NCBI RefSeq assembly: GCF_012563145.1
Contig: NZ_CP046230.1
Coordinates: forward strand, 448,725-512,724
DNA: 64,000 bases
DNA from: Enterobacteriaceae endosymbiont of Plateumaris consimilis
Lineage (GTDB): Bacteria > Pseudomonadota > Gammaproteobacteria > Enterobacterales > Enterobacteriaceae
Reading direction: 5' to 3'
A program made the position numbers and the translations under genes. The notes below the pieces were generated by a model. The model saw nothing but the letters and a program-made list of their open reading frames with translations, was not told the DNA's origin and made no database searches. How positions within the stretch are numbered: position 1 is the stretch's first letter; each line of letters starts with the position of its first letter. Of this stretch, positions 42,124-54,558 are shown one piece after another.

Positions 42124-42459
42124 TTATATATTCCATATTTTTTTTAAATATTTTTTAAAATTAATATAATTAATATTCATTAATTTTTTATTTGTTAATA
42201 TAACAATAAAATCTCTAATAGGTAATTTATATTGATTTAAACGAAAATATTCACGAATAATTCTTTTTATCTTATTTCTAATATGTGATTTATTAATAAT
42301 TTTTTTAGGTATTATTATACCTAATCTTGAATATTGTAATATGTTTTTTTTACTTAAAATAGTGTAATACTTATTACTTTTTTTATATGGTTTGTCAAAA
42401 ATAAAATTAAAATGACATGATAATAAACGTTTTTTTTTAGAAAAATTTAAATTATCCAT
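42124..42459 (-). CDS. rnpA: Ribonuclease P protein component
   Basis: Protein cofactor of RNase P, which matures the 5' ends of tRNAs. It has 111 residues (E. coli 119). The RNR-type motif is SHIRNKIKRIIREYFRLNQY near residue 57, and LGIIIPKKI matches the family core. It starts 14 bp after rpmH on the same strand, as in most bacteria. The sequence is divergent but complete. The RNA subunit gene rnpB is not in this window. Confidence 0.93.
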   Translation of the reverse strand: MDNLNFSKKKRLLSCHFNFIFDKPYKKSNKYYTILSKKNILQYSRLGIIIPKKIINKSHIRNKIKRIIREYFRLNQYKLPIRDFIVILTNKKLMNINYINFKKYLKKIWNI

Positions 42460-42473
42460 TTAAATTTTATAAC

Positions 42474-42620
42474 TTACCTTTTATCAGATACACTTAAATA
42501 AATTCTACCTTTAGCACGACGCCTATTTAAAATTTGTCGTCCATTTTTTGTAGACATTCTAACTCTAAATCCATGAACTCTTTTTTTTTTTATTATAGAT
42601 GGTTGAAAAGTACGTTTCAT
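42474..42620 (-). CDS. rpmH: 50S ribosomal protein L34
   Basis: A very short basic ribosomal protein, 48 residues (E. coli 46). The translation begins [20 protein letters not shown] and continues [20 protein letters not shown], which is diagnostic. The ATG is at 42618-42620 and TAA at 42474-42476. It leads the rpmH-rnpA-yidC-mnmE set and is divergent from dnaN. dnaA, which normally separates rpmH from dnaN, is absent. Confidence 0.97.
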   Translation of the reverse strand: MKRTFQPSIIKKKRVHGFRVRMSTKNGRQILNRRRAKGRIYLSVSDKR

Positions 42621-42852
42621 TATACATACCCAATTAAAATTATATTATTTATCATTATTACATAAATAAAAATATATTTATATAATTTTAATAAAATTAA
42701 TTATTTTAATTTATAATTAATATTATTGATTAATATAATTAAATTAATGTATAATGATTCTATGTTATTTAACAATAAAGAATAGATCATTTTAATATTT
42801 TTAAACTATATAATAATATTTAAAATTTTAAATAGAAGTTATTTGTGTAAAT
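42621..42852. promoter_or_regulatory. rpmH-dnaN divergent intergenic region, former dnaA position
   Basis: These 232 bp lie between rpmH (minus) and dnaN (plus), where gammaproteobacteria usually carry dnaA. The sequence is almost all A/T. I found no match to the DnaA box TTATCCACA and no remnant of a DnaA reading frame. It must hold promoters for both sides. Whether replication starts nearby cannot be told without strand-skew analysis of the whole chromosome. Confidence 0.5.
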
Positions 42853-43971
42853 ATGAAATATATTATTATTAATAGAGAACAATTAATAATTCCATTAAAA
42901 AAAATCGTGAGTATTATTAATAATAGACCAATAATACCTATTATTAGTAATATTTTAGTAAAAGTAAAAAATAATAATATTTGTTTCAAAAGTACTAATC
43001 TAGAAATAGAAATAACTACTTTTTTACAAAATTTACAAAATAAATATAATTTTTCTATTACTATCTCAGGTAAAAAATTTTATGATATATGTAAAAGTTT
43101 TCCTAAAAATTCTAATATAAATATATTAATTAATGATCATAATCAAGTAATAATTTCATCTAATAAATGTAAATTTATTATGTCTACTTTACCTTCTACA
43201 AATTTTCCAATAATTGAATACTGGGAAAGTCAATTAGAATTTTTTTTAACAAATAAAATATTAAAAATGTTAATAGATGCAACATATTTTTCAATAGCAA
43301 ATCAAGATGTAAGACAATATTTAAATGGAGCATTATTCCAAATTAAAAATAATACATTATATATGGTTTCTACTGATGGACATAGATTATCAATTTGTAA
43401 TATTTTAATAAATGAAACAATAATAAATTATTCAGTTATAATTCCTAAAAGAAGTATAGTAGAATTACTACGTTTGCTAGATAATAATAACGATATAGTA
43501 AAAATTAAAATAAATAATAATAACATTAGTTTTAATTTAAAGAATTTAAAATTTACATCTAAACTTATTGAAAATTCTTTTCCAGAATATACAAAAATTG
43601 TACCTCAAAATTTTTATAAAATTATTAAAATAAATAGAATACTTTTAAAAAATTCTTTAATTCGTATTTCTATTTTAGTTAATAAAAAAATAAAAGGTGT
43701 AACATTATTATTTAATAAAAAATATTTAAAAATATTGGGAAGTAATATTGATAATGAACAAGCAGAAGATATTTTAAATATAGAAGAAAAATTTAATGAT
43801 ATTAAACATGATATTGAAATATCTTTAAATATTGAATATTTAATAGATGTATTAAATACACTAAAAAATAAATATATAAAAATTTCATTAATAGATTCTA
43901 TCTCTAGTATAAAAATAGAAGATTTTATTGAAAATAATAAAATTTATTTAATCATGCCGATGAGAATTTAA
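42853..43971 (+). CDS. dnaN: DNA polymerase III beta sliding clamp
   Basis: Ring-shaped processivity clamp that tethers polymerase III to DNA. It has 372 residues (E. coli 366) in three repeated clamp domains. VSTDGHRLSICNI near residue 174 is the most conserved stretch, and the C-terminal YLIMPMRI matches the E. coli YVVMPMRL end. The middle is poorly conserved, as usual in symbionts. It lies 79 bp before gyrB, since recF between them has been deleted. Confidence 0.96.
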   Translation: MKYIIINREQLIIPLKKIVSIINNRPIIPIISNILVKVKNNNICFKSTNLEIEITTFLQNLQNKYNFSITISGKKFYDICKSFPKNSNINILINDHNQVIISSNKCKFIMSTLPSTNFPIIEYWESQLEFFLTNKILKMLIDATYFSIANQDVRQYLNGALFQIKNNTLYMVSTDGHRLSICNILINETIINYSVIIPKRSIVELLRLLDNNNDIVKIKINNNNISFNLKNLKFTSKLIENSFPEYTKIVPQNFYKIIKINRILLKNSLIRISILVNKKIKGVTLLFNKKYLKILGSNIDNEQAEDILNIEEKFNDIKHDIEISLNIEYLIDVLNTLKNKYIKISLIDSISSIKIEDFIENNKIYLIMPMRI

Positions 43972-44041
43972 AAATTTACTTAATAGTTTGTATTATTAAT
44001 TAATATAATTAATATTATAAAATTATTTAAAACATAAATGA

Positions 44042-46462
<2,421 letters not shown>

Positions 46463-46533
46463 AATATATGAATAAATATAAAATATTATAATCATATAAT
46501 TTAAGGTGATTTATATATTGTAATTAAATTATT

Positions 46534-46554
46534 ATTATATGAAAATCATATAAT
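46534..46554. terminator. 9-bp hairpin between convergent gyrB and rpoZ
   Basis: ATTATATGA (46534-46542) pairs with TCATATAAT (46546-46554) around a 3-nt loop. It lies 72 bp past the gyrB stop and 58 bp before the rpoZ end, so it could end transcripts from both sides. The stem is A/T-rich and the assignment tentative. Confidence 0.4.
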
Positions 46555-46611
46555 TATAATTAAAATTATTATTTAGATAATATTTTTTATGTTAATAAAA
46601 ATATATTTGTA

Positions 46612-46872
46612 TTAATAATAATTAATAGATTTAATTTTAACAGAATATAATTTTTGATCTTCAATATGTTCATAATCATTTAAGATTTTTTTATTTATTA
46701 ATCCTTGTTCAATTTCTCTTAATGCTAGAACTGTTGTTTTATCATTTTTTTTAGATAATAAAGGACTTTTACCTCTTATTTGTATTTGTCTTGCTCTTTT
46801 TGCAGCTATAAGAACTAAATCAAAACGATTACCAATTTTTTTTATTGCATCTTCTACAGTTAATCTAGCCAT
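46612..46872 (-). CDS. rpoZ: RNA polymerase omega subunit
   Basis: Small subunit that helps fold and assemble the beta-prime subunit. ATG 46872 gives [21 protein letters not shown] and 86 residues (E. coli 91); AGGT lies eight bases upstream, and a longer reading would overlap gmk. ENDKTT-like [24 protein letters not shown] is conserved. It follows gmk, as in E. coli, but spoT, which is next in that operon, is not here; gyrB arrives convergently instead. Confidence 0.95.
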   Translation of the reverse strand: MARLTVEDAIKKIGNRFDLVLIAAKRARQIQIRGKSPLLSKKNDKTTVLALREIEQGLINKKILNDYEHIEDQKLYSVKIKSINYY

Positions 46873-46918
46873 TTTAAACCTATATATAAAATATATAATA
46901 GAAAAAAATAAATTTAAA

Positions 46919-47545
46919 TTATTCATTTAATAATTTATTAATGAAAATATTATATATATTGAATTGTTTTTTTATTTTTAAATGTTCTGCATAAATAATA
47001 TTTTTCAAATCAAATATTGCATCATTAATATTATTATTAATAATTAAATAATCATATTCATAAAAATGATATATTTCTTTTTTTGATTGTAACATACGTT
47101 TATTAATTATATCTATATGATCTTTACCTCTGAGATTTAATCTTCTATATAATTCTTTGATTGATGGAGGTAGTATAAATATACTACAAACTTGAGAAAT
47201 TTTTTTTCTAACTTGTTTAGCACCTTGCCAATCAATATTTAAAAAAATATCTGTATTATCTTTTAATATATTCTTAATATTTTTTTTAGGAGTACCATAA
47301 TAATTTCCAAAAACTTTCGCATATTCTAAAAATTCGTTATTTATTATCATTTTTTGAAATTTTTTTTTTGATATAAAAAAATAATCTTTATTATTTATTT
47401 CACCTATACGTTTAATTCTAGTTGTATATGAAATTGATAATTTTATATTAAATTTTAATTTATTATTTTTTAATAATAATTTTAAAAGAAAAGATTTTCC
47501 AGTTCCACTAGGTGCAGAAATGATAAATAAATTACCTGTAGTCAT
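46919..47545 (-). CDS. gmk: Guanylate kinase
   Basis: Phosphorylates GMP to GDP with ATP. ATG 47545 ([18 protein letters not shown]) gives 208 residues (E. coli 207); a TTG 12 bp further upstream is less likely. The P-loop APSGTGKS lies at about 11-18. GMP-binding residues are in SYTTR and YFFISKKKF, with [24 protein letters not shown] and IFILPPS as family landmarks. It ends 46 bp before rpoZ. Confidence 0.96.
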   Translation of the reverse strand: MTTGNLFIISAPSGTGKSFLLKLLLKNNKLKFNIKLSISYTTRIKRIGEINNKDYFFISKKKFQKMIINNEFLEYAKVFGNYYGTPKKNIKNILKDNTDIFLNIDWQGAKQVRKKISQVCSIFILPPSIKELYRRLNLRGKDHIDIINKRMLQSKKEIYHFYEYDYLIINNNINDAIFDLKNIIYAEHLKIKKQFNIYNIFINKLLNE

Positions 47546-47629
47546 AATTTTATTCAATAAATATTTATATATAATAATTATAATTATCCATAAAATATTA
47601 TATTATAAATAATATTAATTATATAATAT

Positions 47630-48940
47630 TTAAATTATAGAAATCAGACCAGTATTAAATAGCATTTTTCTTTTCAATATCATTACTAATATCTAAAATA
47701 GATAACCACATTTTTTTAAAATTTGAAAATATTATTATTTCATTAACTAGCAATTTAATTTTTCATTTACAACTCAAAATCCACATACACCACGAGAATA
47801 ATTTACTGTAATATTATTAACTCATAAGATATTAATTCTGTTACAATTAAACCATTATTTATTTATTTGATTAAAATATTATAATTTATATTGTTTTTAT
47901 TATTAATATACCAATTATATATTCCTTCAGAATATCCATTATTCTTCATATTTAATTGTTTTGATGTATAATTATTTAATAATCAAATTTTTAAAATTTC
48001 TTTTTTTACTATTATTAGTTTTTTACCCCTTTATTATCAAATGGTTTAAATCCTAAACCTTATAAAATATGAGGATTTTCTATAATATTTAACCATACTA
48101 GAAAAACTATTTTGTTTAATGAATTCAATAAAAATACTAATTTTTGATAAACATAATACTCATTAATTAATTTAACTAAATATTTAAATAAAGAAAATGA
48201 GATTTTATTTGAAAAAATTATTAGAATTTATTGAGTTTTTATTTTATGTGATCCTAATTTATTTAATGATTTGTATGTACTATATTTACCTAATATTTTA
48301 GCATAATATAAATTAGAAGAATATCTTGATATAGAAGAAAATAATGATATTTCATGTTATTATTTTCTTAAGCTATAACAGATAGATATAATGAATAATA
48401 TGTAGAAATATACTTTCATAATACTCTTAAACTATTTCAAAATATACAAATTATTGCAAAAATATTGAAGTTTTCTCCACTACTATTAAGATATTTATCT
48501 ATATTTAATGAAATTTTTTATTTTCTTTCAGAAAAAAAATATATTTCATATTATCTATATTACAAATATGAAAAAGACCTAAATTTATATTTTTAAAAGC
48601 TAATAATTGCTATTTAGGTAATCCTAAATATTTATCATAAGCTGTATAATTACTTAAATTAATTGCATTATATATAGTATTTTTTTATATTATTCATAAA
48701 TAAATTGTTTGTTTTAGCAAATCTTTTTTGACAATTTTTATAAACATTAATAGAAAATAATTCATTATTATAAAATTCTAATATCTCTATTATTTTATAA
48801 CGAACATTAATATTAAATCTAATTGTTTTTTTAATTATTATTTCAAAATTTTTATTTTCTTTTTTAGTTAACATTACAGAATTTAACATTTTAGATTCTA
48901 ATTTAGAACGTTGTTTTATAAGTTGTGAAAATATTTTCAT
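47630..48940 (-). pseudogene. pmbA: Decayed pmbA/tldE (TldD-TldE protease subunit)
   Basis: The first 79 codons (from 48940) still read as PmbA: MKIFSQLIKQRSKLE aligns with the E. coli start, and LEFYNNELFSINVY with VEFNSDGALGITVY. The frame then closes at 48668. Further downstream on the minus strand, broken pieces remain in order: YTAYDKYLGLPK, a stop, then QLLAFKNINLGLFH; later NPHIL, a stop, GLGFKPFDNKGVKN; then LLNNYTSKQLNMKNNG and GIYNW; and near 47690 MWLSILDISNDIEKKNAI. Several stops and shifts rule out function. Total length fits the 450-residue gene. Limits are approximate. Confidence 0.88.
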
Positions 48941-49051
48941 TTTTTTATTTTTTGTTTTATTTTACATTAATTATATATTACTCTTTGACATAATGAATAT
49001 ATATTTGTTATTATTTTATGTATTTATTATTTCAGATTAAAATAATATATT

Positions 49052-49582
49052 ATGAATTTAAATAAAGTATCATCTGGAAATCAAGTACCAAATGATATTA
49101 ATGTAATCATTGAAATATCTTCTAATTCAGAACCAATAAAATATGAAGTAAATAAACAGTTAGGAGTATTATTTGTTGATCGTTTTATTTCTACAACAAT
49201 GTTTTATCCTTGTAATTATGGTTATATAAATAATACATTATCTTTAGATGGAGATCCTCTTGATGTATTAGTATATACTCAATATTCTATTTTACCAGGA
49301 TCTGTTATTAGATGTCGTCCTATTGGATTATTAAACATGACAGATGAATCTGGAAAAGACATTAAAATAATAGCTGTACCACATAAGAAGATTTCTCAAG
49401 ATTATAATAATATTAATAGTATTGATGATTTATCTATTTTATTAAAAAATAAAATAGTTCATTTTTTTAAACATTATAAAGATTTAGAAGATGGTAAATG
49501 GGTTAAAATTAATAAATGGGAAAATGTAGATGTTGCTAAAAAAGAAATTTTATTATCTATTAGTAGAATGAATAAAAAATAA
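49052..49582 (+). CDS. ppa: Inorganic pyrophosphatase
   Basis: Hydrolyses pyrophosphate and so pulls biosynthetic reactions forward. It has 176 residues, equal to E. coli. The signature [11 protein letters not shown] near residue 65 holds the metal-binding aspartates, and [16 protein letters not shown] and [10 protein letters not shown] precede it. VPHKK and [17 protein letters not shown] complete the active-site set. It survives intact between two pseudogenes (pmbA and pyrG), which fits its essential role. Confidence 0.97.
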   Translation: MNLNKVSSGNQVPNDINVIIEISSNSEPIKYEVNKQLGVLFVDRFISTTMFYPCNYGYINNTLSLDGDPLDVLVYTQYSILPGSVIRCRPIGLLNMTDESGKDIKIIAVPHKKISQDYNNINSIDDLSILLKNKIVHFFKHYKDLEDGKWVKINKWENVDVAKKEILLSISRMNKK

Positions 49583-49790
49583 TAATTTTATTAAGGATAT
49601 TTTTTATATATAATTAAAATTATTATTAATTTTTTTAAATAATTAAAATTACATTATTTATATATTTAAAATGTAAATTTAAAATTTACATTTTTTTTAA
49701 AAAAATAGATTTTATAAAAAATATTAATTATTTTTGATACTTATATATTTAAACGTAATAAATGTTTTTTATTTATATTTTGTAAAAAAA

Positions 49791-51391
49791 TTAATTATAA
49801 ACTATATTTTTATTATTAAATATATAATTTCTTCTTTAAATAAAGGAATAATTACTGTTTGATTTACATACATTCTTAAAAATAAAGATTTACAAATAAC
49901 TTTTTATATTTTAAATATATATTTGAATAAAAATTCAGAAATAAGTTTTACTTAACGTAAAGAAATATTTTTTATAAATAATGATGATGAAGAAAAAATT
50001 TACATCTTAGAAATTATGAAAGATTTATAAACATAAAAATATTTCATTATAATAATTTTACTACTGATTTTATATATTCTTAAATATGAAAAAAAACAAA
50101 AAATATTTTAGATTACACATTAAAGTTATTTTTTATCATATTACTAATAATATAAAAAAATATATAATTAATTTAGAAAACAAAAGAAATAATTTAATAT
50201 TAGTAGAAATAGGTGTTACGGTTAAAGAGATGGAATTTTTTTCCATTGTTTAATGTTATTCGTCAAATTTTAATATAAGCAAAAAAAAATAAAATAATTT
50301 ATATTTATTTAACTTTATATATCATATATAAAAATTATTAAACAAACAAAAATAAAACTTACATAATATTTTATAAAAAAATTATTATAAATAAATATTT
50401 AATCAAAATATTTTAACTTATTTATTTAATTATATATGTCTAAGTTTGAACAAATTTAAATTGTTTATTTTAAAATTTATTAAAAAATTATGATTTCTAT
50501 AAAAGATATTAATTCTATATATAAATAGATTTTCATAAAAAATTAATATTGGATAATTACATATGTAATAAATTTGAATTTAATATATTAAATACTAAAC
50601 TGACTAAATATAAAAAATTTTAATAAAGAACTTAATTTTAAATATTATTTTTTTATTATTATATCAAAAAGTATATTAAATTATCAGATGTACATAAATT
50701 AGTGATAGGAAATTTTTTAAAATATGAAAAATAAAAAATTAAATTTACATTTGTACTAATTTTAAATTATTAAATAATTAAAGAACAGATTGTAATAAAT
50801 AAATTTGATAAAATTTTAATTCATGATAGTTTTATTATAAAAGTATTAAAAAAAATTTAAAAAAATAAAATATGTAGGAAAAAATAATATTCATTATGTT
50901 GAAATATATTTAGAAATTCATGCAGCTTTAATTTAATTTTCACTAAATGTAGTTAGAATAATTGACAAAAATTTAGTTAGACTTAATTCAAATTATAAAA
51001 ATCATATTATAAATATTAATTGATAAAAAAAATAATCAAAATGATATAAATATCAATTTTATTATGAAAAACTTACTAAGTAAAATGAGATTAAGTAATT
51101 AATAATGTAAATTTAATTTATTCAGTTTCTCATATCAATTTTATAATAACAAATTGTGTTATTGTAAGATATCATCATATATATGAAATAAATAATTTAT
51201 TAATTAATAAACTTATTAAGTATAATTTATTAATAATAGAAAAATCAAAAAAATAATTATTTATTGAAATTATAAAATTTTTAATTTTACATGATTTATT
51301 AGTTATAAATTACATCCATAATTTATTTCTAATTCTCATATATCTATTATTTATATAGTTTTTTACTAAAGCTTTTATGAAAAAAAATTAA
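49791..51391 (+). pseudogene. pyrG: Decayed pyrG (CTP synthase)
   Basis: No open frame survives, but the order of homology is complete. NYIFIIKYIISSLNKGI (from 49800) matches the E. coli NYIFVTGGVVSSLGKGI start, with the P-loop lost. NFTTDFIYS follows near 50060. VIFYHITNNIKKYI and NLILVEIGVTVKEMEFF near 50130-50245 match the synthetase core. TNCVIVRYHHIYEINNLL near 51155 matches the glutaminase end, and FTKAFMKKN ends at TAA 51389-51391. Many stops and shifts are present. Length (about 533 codons) fits CTP synthase (545). It keeps the ancestral pyrG-eno order. Confidence 0.9.
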
Positions 51392-51421
51392 CTTTGAATT
51401 GAATTTTAAATAGGATAAAAT

Positions 51422-52708
51422 ATGTCTAAAATAAAAAATATTATTGGTAGAGAGATAATAGACTCTAGAGGTAATCCAACTGTTGAAGCAGAAGTACAAT
51501 TAAATAATGGATCTATTGGTATAGCTTCAGTACCATCTGGTGCTTCAATTGGTTCTAAAGAAGCTATAGAATTACGTGATAATGATCAAAATCGTTTTTT
51601 AGGTAAAGGAGTACTAAAAGCTATTAATTCAATTCATAAACATATAAAACAAATTTTAATAAATCAAGATTCATTGGATCAATCTAATATTGATAATCTT
51701 ATGATCAATTTAGATGGTACCGAAAAAAAATATGTTCTTGGAGCAAATGCTATTTTAGCTGTATCATTAGCAAATGCTAGAGCTGCTGCTATATTTAAAA
51801 AAATTCCATTATATCAACATATTTCTGATATAAATGGTACATCTAATGAATTTACAATGCCATTACCAATGATAAATATTATTAATGGAGGAAAACATGC
51901 AGACAATAATCTCGATATTCAAGAATTTATGATACAACCTATTTGTGCAAAAAACATAAAAGAAGCAATTAAAATAGGATCAGAAATTTTTCATCATTTA
52001 TATCAAGTATTAAAATCTTATAAATTAATTACTTCTGTAGGAGATGAAGGTGGTTTTGCACCTAATCTAAATAAAAATAGTGATGCATTTGATATTATTG
52101 CAGAAGCTATAAAAAACTCTGGATTTATTTTAGGTAAAGATATTACTTTTGCTATTGATTGTGCAGCTTCTGAACTATTTGATAAAAATAAATATCATTT
52201 AAAAGGTGAAGAATTAAGTTTAAATTATAAAGAATTAACTGATTTTTTTTGTAATTTAATAAAAAAATATCCTATAGTTTCTATAGAAGATGGATTAGAT
52301 GAATCTGATTGGAAGGGATTTGCTTACCAAACAAAAATTTTAGGTAATCAAATTCAATTGGTTGGTGATGATTTATTTGTTACTAATAAAAAACTTTTAA
52401 AAAAAGGTATAAATCTTGAAATAGCTAATGCTATTTTAATTAAACTTAATCAAATTGGTACTTTAACTGAAACATTATCTACTATTAAAACAGCAAAAAA
52501 AAATGGATATAAAGTAATAATATCCCATCGTTCTGGAGAAACTGAAGATACATTTATTGCAGATTTGTCTGTAGGTGTAAGTGCTGGACAAATTAAAACA
52601 GGTTCAATGAGCCGTTCAGAAAGAACATCTAAATATAATCAATTAATAAGAATAGAAGAACAATTAAATGGTTTTGCTCCTTTAAATATACACAATGTTA
52701 TTAAATAA
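51422..52708 (+). CDS. eno: Enolase
   Basis: Glycolytic enzyme converting 2-phosphoglycerate to phosphoenolpyruvate. It has 428 residues (E. coli 432). Conserved stretches include [17 protein letters not shown] at the start, [21 protein letters not shown], the catalytic Glu region [10 protein letters not shown] near 206, [11 protein letters not shown] near 287, VGDDLFVTN near 315 and [16 protein letters not shown] near 370. TAGGA lies upstream of the ATG. Its PEP product also feeds the ptsI system encoded in this window. Confidence 0.98.
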   Translation: MSKIKNIIGREIIDSRGNPTVEAEVQLNNGSIGIASVPSGASIGSKEAIELRDNDQNRFLGKGVLKAINSIHKHIKQILINQDSLDQSNIDNLMINLDGTEKKYVLGANAILAVSLANARAAAIFKKIPLYQHISDINGTSNEFTMPLPMINIINGGKHADNNLDIQEFMIQPICAKNIKEAIKIGSEIFHHLYQVLKSYKLITSVGDEGGFAPNLNKNSDAFDIIAEAIKNSGFILGKDITFAIDCAASELFDKNKYHLKGEELSLNYKELTDFFCNLIKKYPIVSIEDGLDESDWKGFAYQTKILGNQIQLVGDDLFVTNKKLLKKGINLEIANAILIKLNQIGTLTETLSTIKTAKKNGYKVIISHRSGETEDTFIADLSVGVSAGQIKTGSMSRSERTSKYNQLIRIEEQLNGFAPLNIHNVIK

Positions 52709-52791
52709 AAAATTTAAAATTTTAATTTTACAAATTATAAGTATCTTACTGATATATAGTATATAAAATATAATAATAAATAATTGTTATT

Positions 52792-54507
52792 ATGAAAAAA
52801 TATCAAGAAAAAAAAATAACAAAATGGTTAAATAAACAGAGTTCTTTTGCTAGTAAATTATTAAAATTATCTTTTTTATTAAATATTTTAAATATAAGTA
52901 TAATAATTTTTCAAAATTGGATTTTAGCAATTCAGGTACAATATTTATTTTTTGAAATTAAAATAAATGAATTATTTTATTATTATATAATGTTAGTTTT
53001 GTGTTTTATATTTAAATCATTATTAAATATTATTATAAATAAAGTTAATTATAATTATAGTCAATTGATAAAAAACACTATTAGAAATAAAATTCTAGAT
53101 AAATTTGAGCAAATTTATTTAGTTAATATAAAAAACAAAACTTTAGGTAGTATATTATCATTAATAATAGATCAAATAGAAAATATACAAGATTTTTATA
53201 ATAAATACATACCTCAATTATTAGTATCTATTATATCACCTATAATAATATTAATTACAATATCATTTATTAGTTGGTTTGCAAGTGTATTATTAATAAT
53301 AATTAGCATGTTTACTATATTTTTTATAATTTTAATTGGTAGTCAAACTGCTCAAAAAAATAAAAAAAATTTTAAAATATTATCTATATTAAATGGTTTA
53401 TTTTTAGATAGATTATTAGGTATGGAAACAATACGTTTATTTAATATGAGTACAATAGAAATTAATAAAATAGCAATTTTTATTGAAAAATTTAGAAAAA
53501 AAAGTATGGAAATATTAAAAATAGCTTTTTTAACGTCTGCAGTTTTAGAATTTTTTTCCTCTATTGCATTAGCTTCCATTGCTATTTATTTTAGTTTTTC
53601 ATATCTAAATGTAATTAAATTAGGTTTTTATGGAAAAAACATAACTATATTTAATGGTTTTTTTATATTGATTTTAACTTCTGAATATTTTCAATATTTT
53701 ATTAATTTAGGTTTGCTTTATCATATTAAATCTAAATCTATAGGTGCAGCAGATTTAATTTTACAATTTTTAGAAAATAATCCTACAAAATTTTTTATAA
53801 AAACAAACAATATACCTTTTAATGAAAAAAATATTTTTATTCAAGCTAAAAAATTAATAGTAAAAAATATAAAAGGAAATATACTAATAGGTCCTATTTC
53901 ATTTAAAATTTTTCCAGGAGAACATATAGGAATAATCGGTCCTAGTGGTTGTGGAAAAACTACATTATTTAATGTTTTTTTAGGATTTTTACCATACAAC
54001 GGATCATTAAAAATTAATAATATTGAATTAAAAAATATAAATTTATATGATTGGTATAAAAAAATATCTTGGGTAGGACAAAATGCTAGTCTACCTGGTA
54101 AGACAATAAGAAAAAATTTATTTTTTGATAAAAATATTGATACAAATAAAATACAAAATATAATTAAAATTATAAAAATAAAAAGTTTTTTAAAAAATTT
54201 TCCTGATGGACTAGATACAATTATTGGGGAACAAAATATAAGATTATCAGTAGGACAAATACAAAGGATAATTGTAGCAAGAGCTTTAATAAAAAATCAT
54301 AATTTATTACTATTAGATGAACCTACTGCAAACATTGATATGAATAGTGAAAGAGATATTATAAATTCTTTATATAATTATCTACATAAGAAAACAATGT
54401 TAATAATAACACATAAATTATATCAAGTGAAATTTTGTAATCAAATTTGGGAAATGTATGATGGAAAAATTATAAAAAAAATAGTAAATGATAGAATCAT
54501 TAAATAA
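52792..54507 (+). CDS. cydD: ABC exporter subunit CydD (cytochrome bd assembly)
   Basis: Half of the CydDC inner-membrane exporter of glutathione and cysteine, needed to assemble cytochrome bd oxidase. It has 571 residues (E. coli 588), with an N-terminal six-segment membrane domain (to about 320) and a C-terminal nucleotide-binding domain. Walker A GPSGCGKT lies near 383, the signature is LSVGQIQR near 484, and Walker B LLLLDEPTANID near 503. It pairs with the cydC gene 51 bp downstream. trxB, upstream of cydD in E. coli, is now elsewhere. Confidence 0.94.
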   Translation: MKKYQEKKITKWLNKQSSFASKLLKLSFLLNILNISIIIFQNWILAIQVQYLFFEIKINELFYYYIMLVLCFIFKSLLNIIINKVNYNYSQLIKNTIRNKILDKFEQIYLVNIKNKTLGSILSLIIDQIENIQDFYNKYIPQLLVSIISPIIILITISFISWFASVLLIIISMFTIFFIILIGSQTAQKNKKNFKILSILNGLFLDRLLGMETIRLFNMSTIEINKIAIFIEKFRKKSMEILKIAFLTSAVLEFFSSIALASIAIYFSFSYLNVIKLGFYGKNITIFNGFFILILTSEYFQYFINLGLLYHIKSKSIGAADLILQFLENNPTKFFIKTNNIPFNEKNIFIQAKKLIVKNIKGNILIGPISFKIFPGEHIGIIGPSGCGKTTLFNVFLGFLPYNGSLKINNIELKNINLYDWYKKISWVGQNASLPGKTIRKNLFFDKNIDTNKIQNIIKIIKIKSFLKNFPDGLDTIIGEQNIRLSVGQIQRIIVARALIKNHNLLLLDEPTANIDMNSERDIINSLYNYLHKKTMLIITHKLYQVKFCNQIWEMYDGKIIKKIVNDRIIK

Positions 54508-54558
54508 ATTAATAAACACAGTAAAAAGTTTTAATATAAAAATTAGGAGTCAAAACAA

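Noticed and set aside
48668..48940. A 90-codon open frame that looks like a small novel gene
   Set aside because: It aligns with the PmbA N-terminus and ordered PmbA fragments continue downstream, so it is the head of a pseudogene rather than a new gene.
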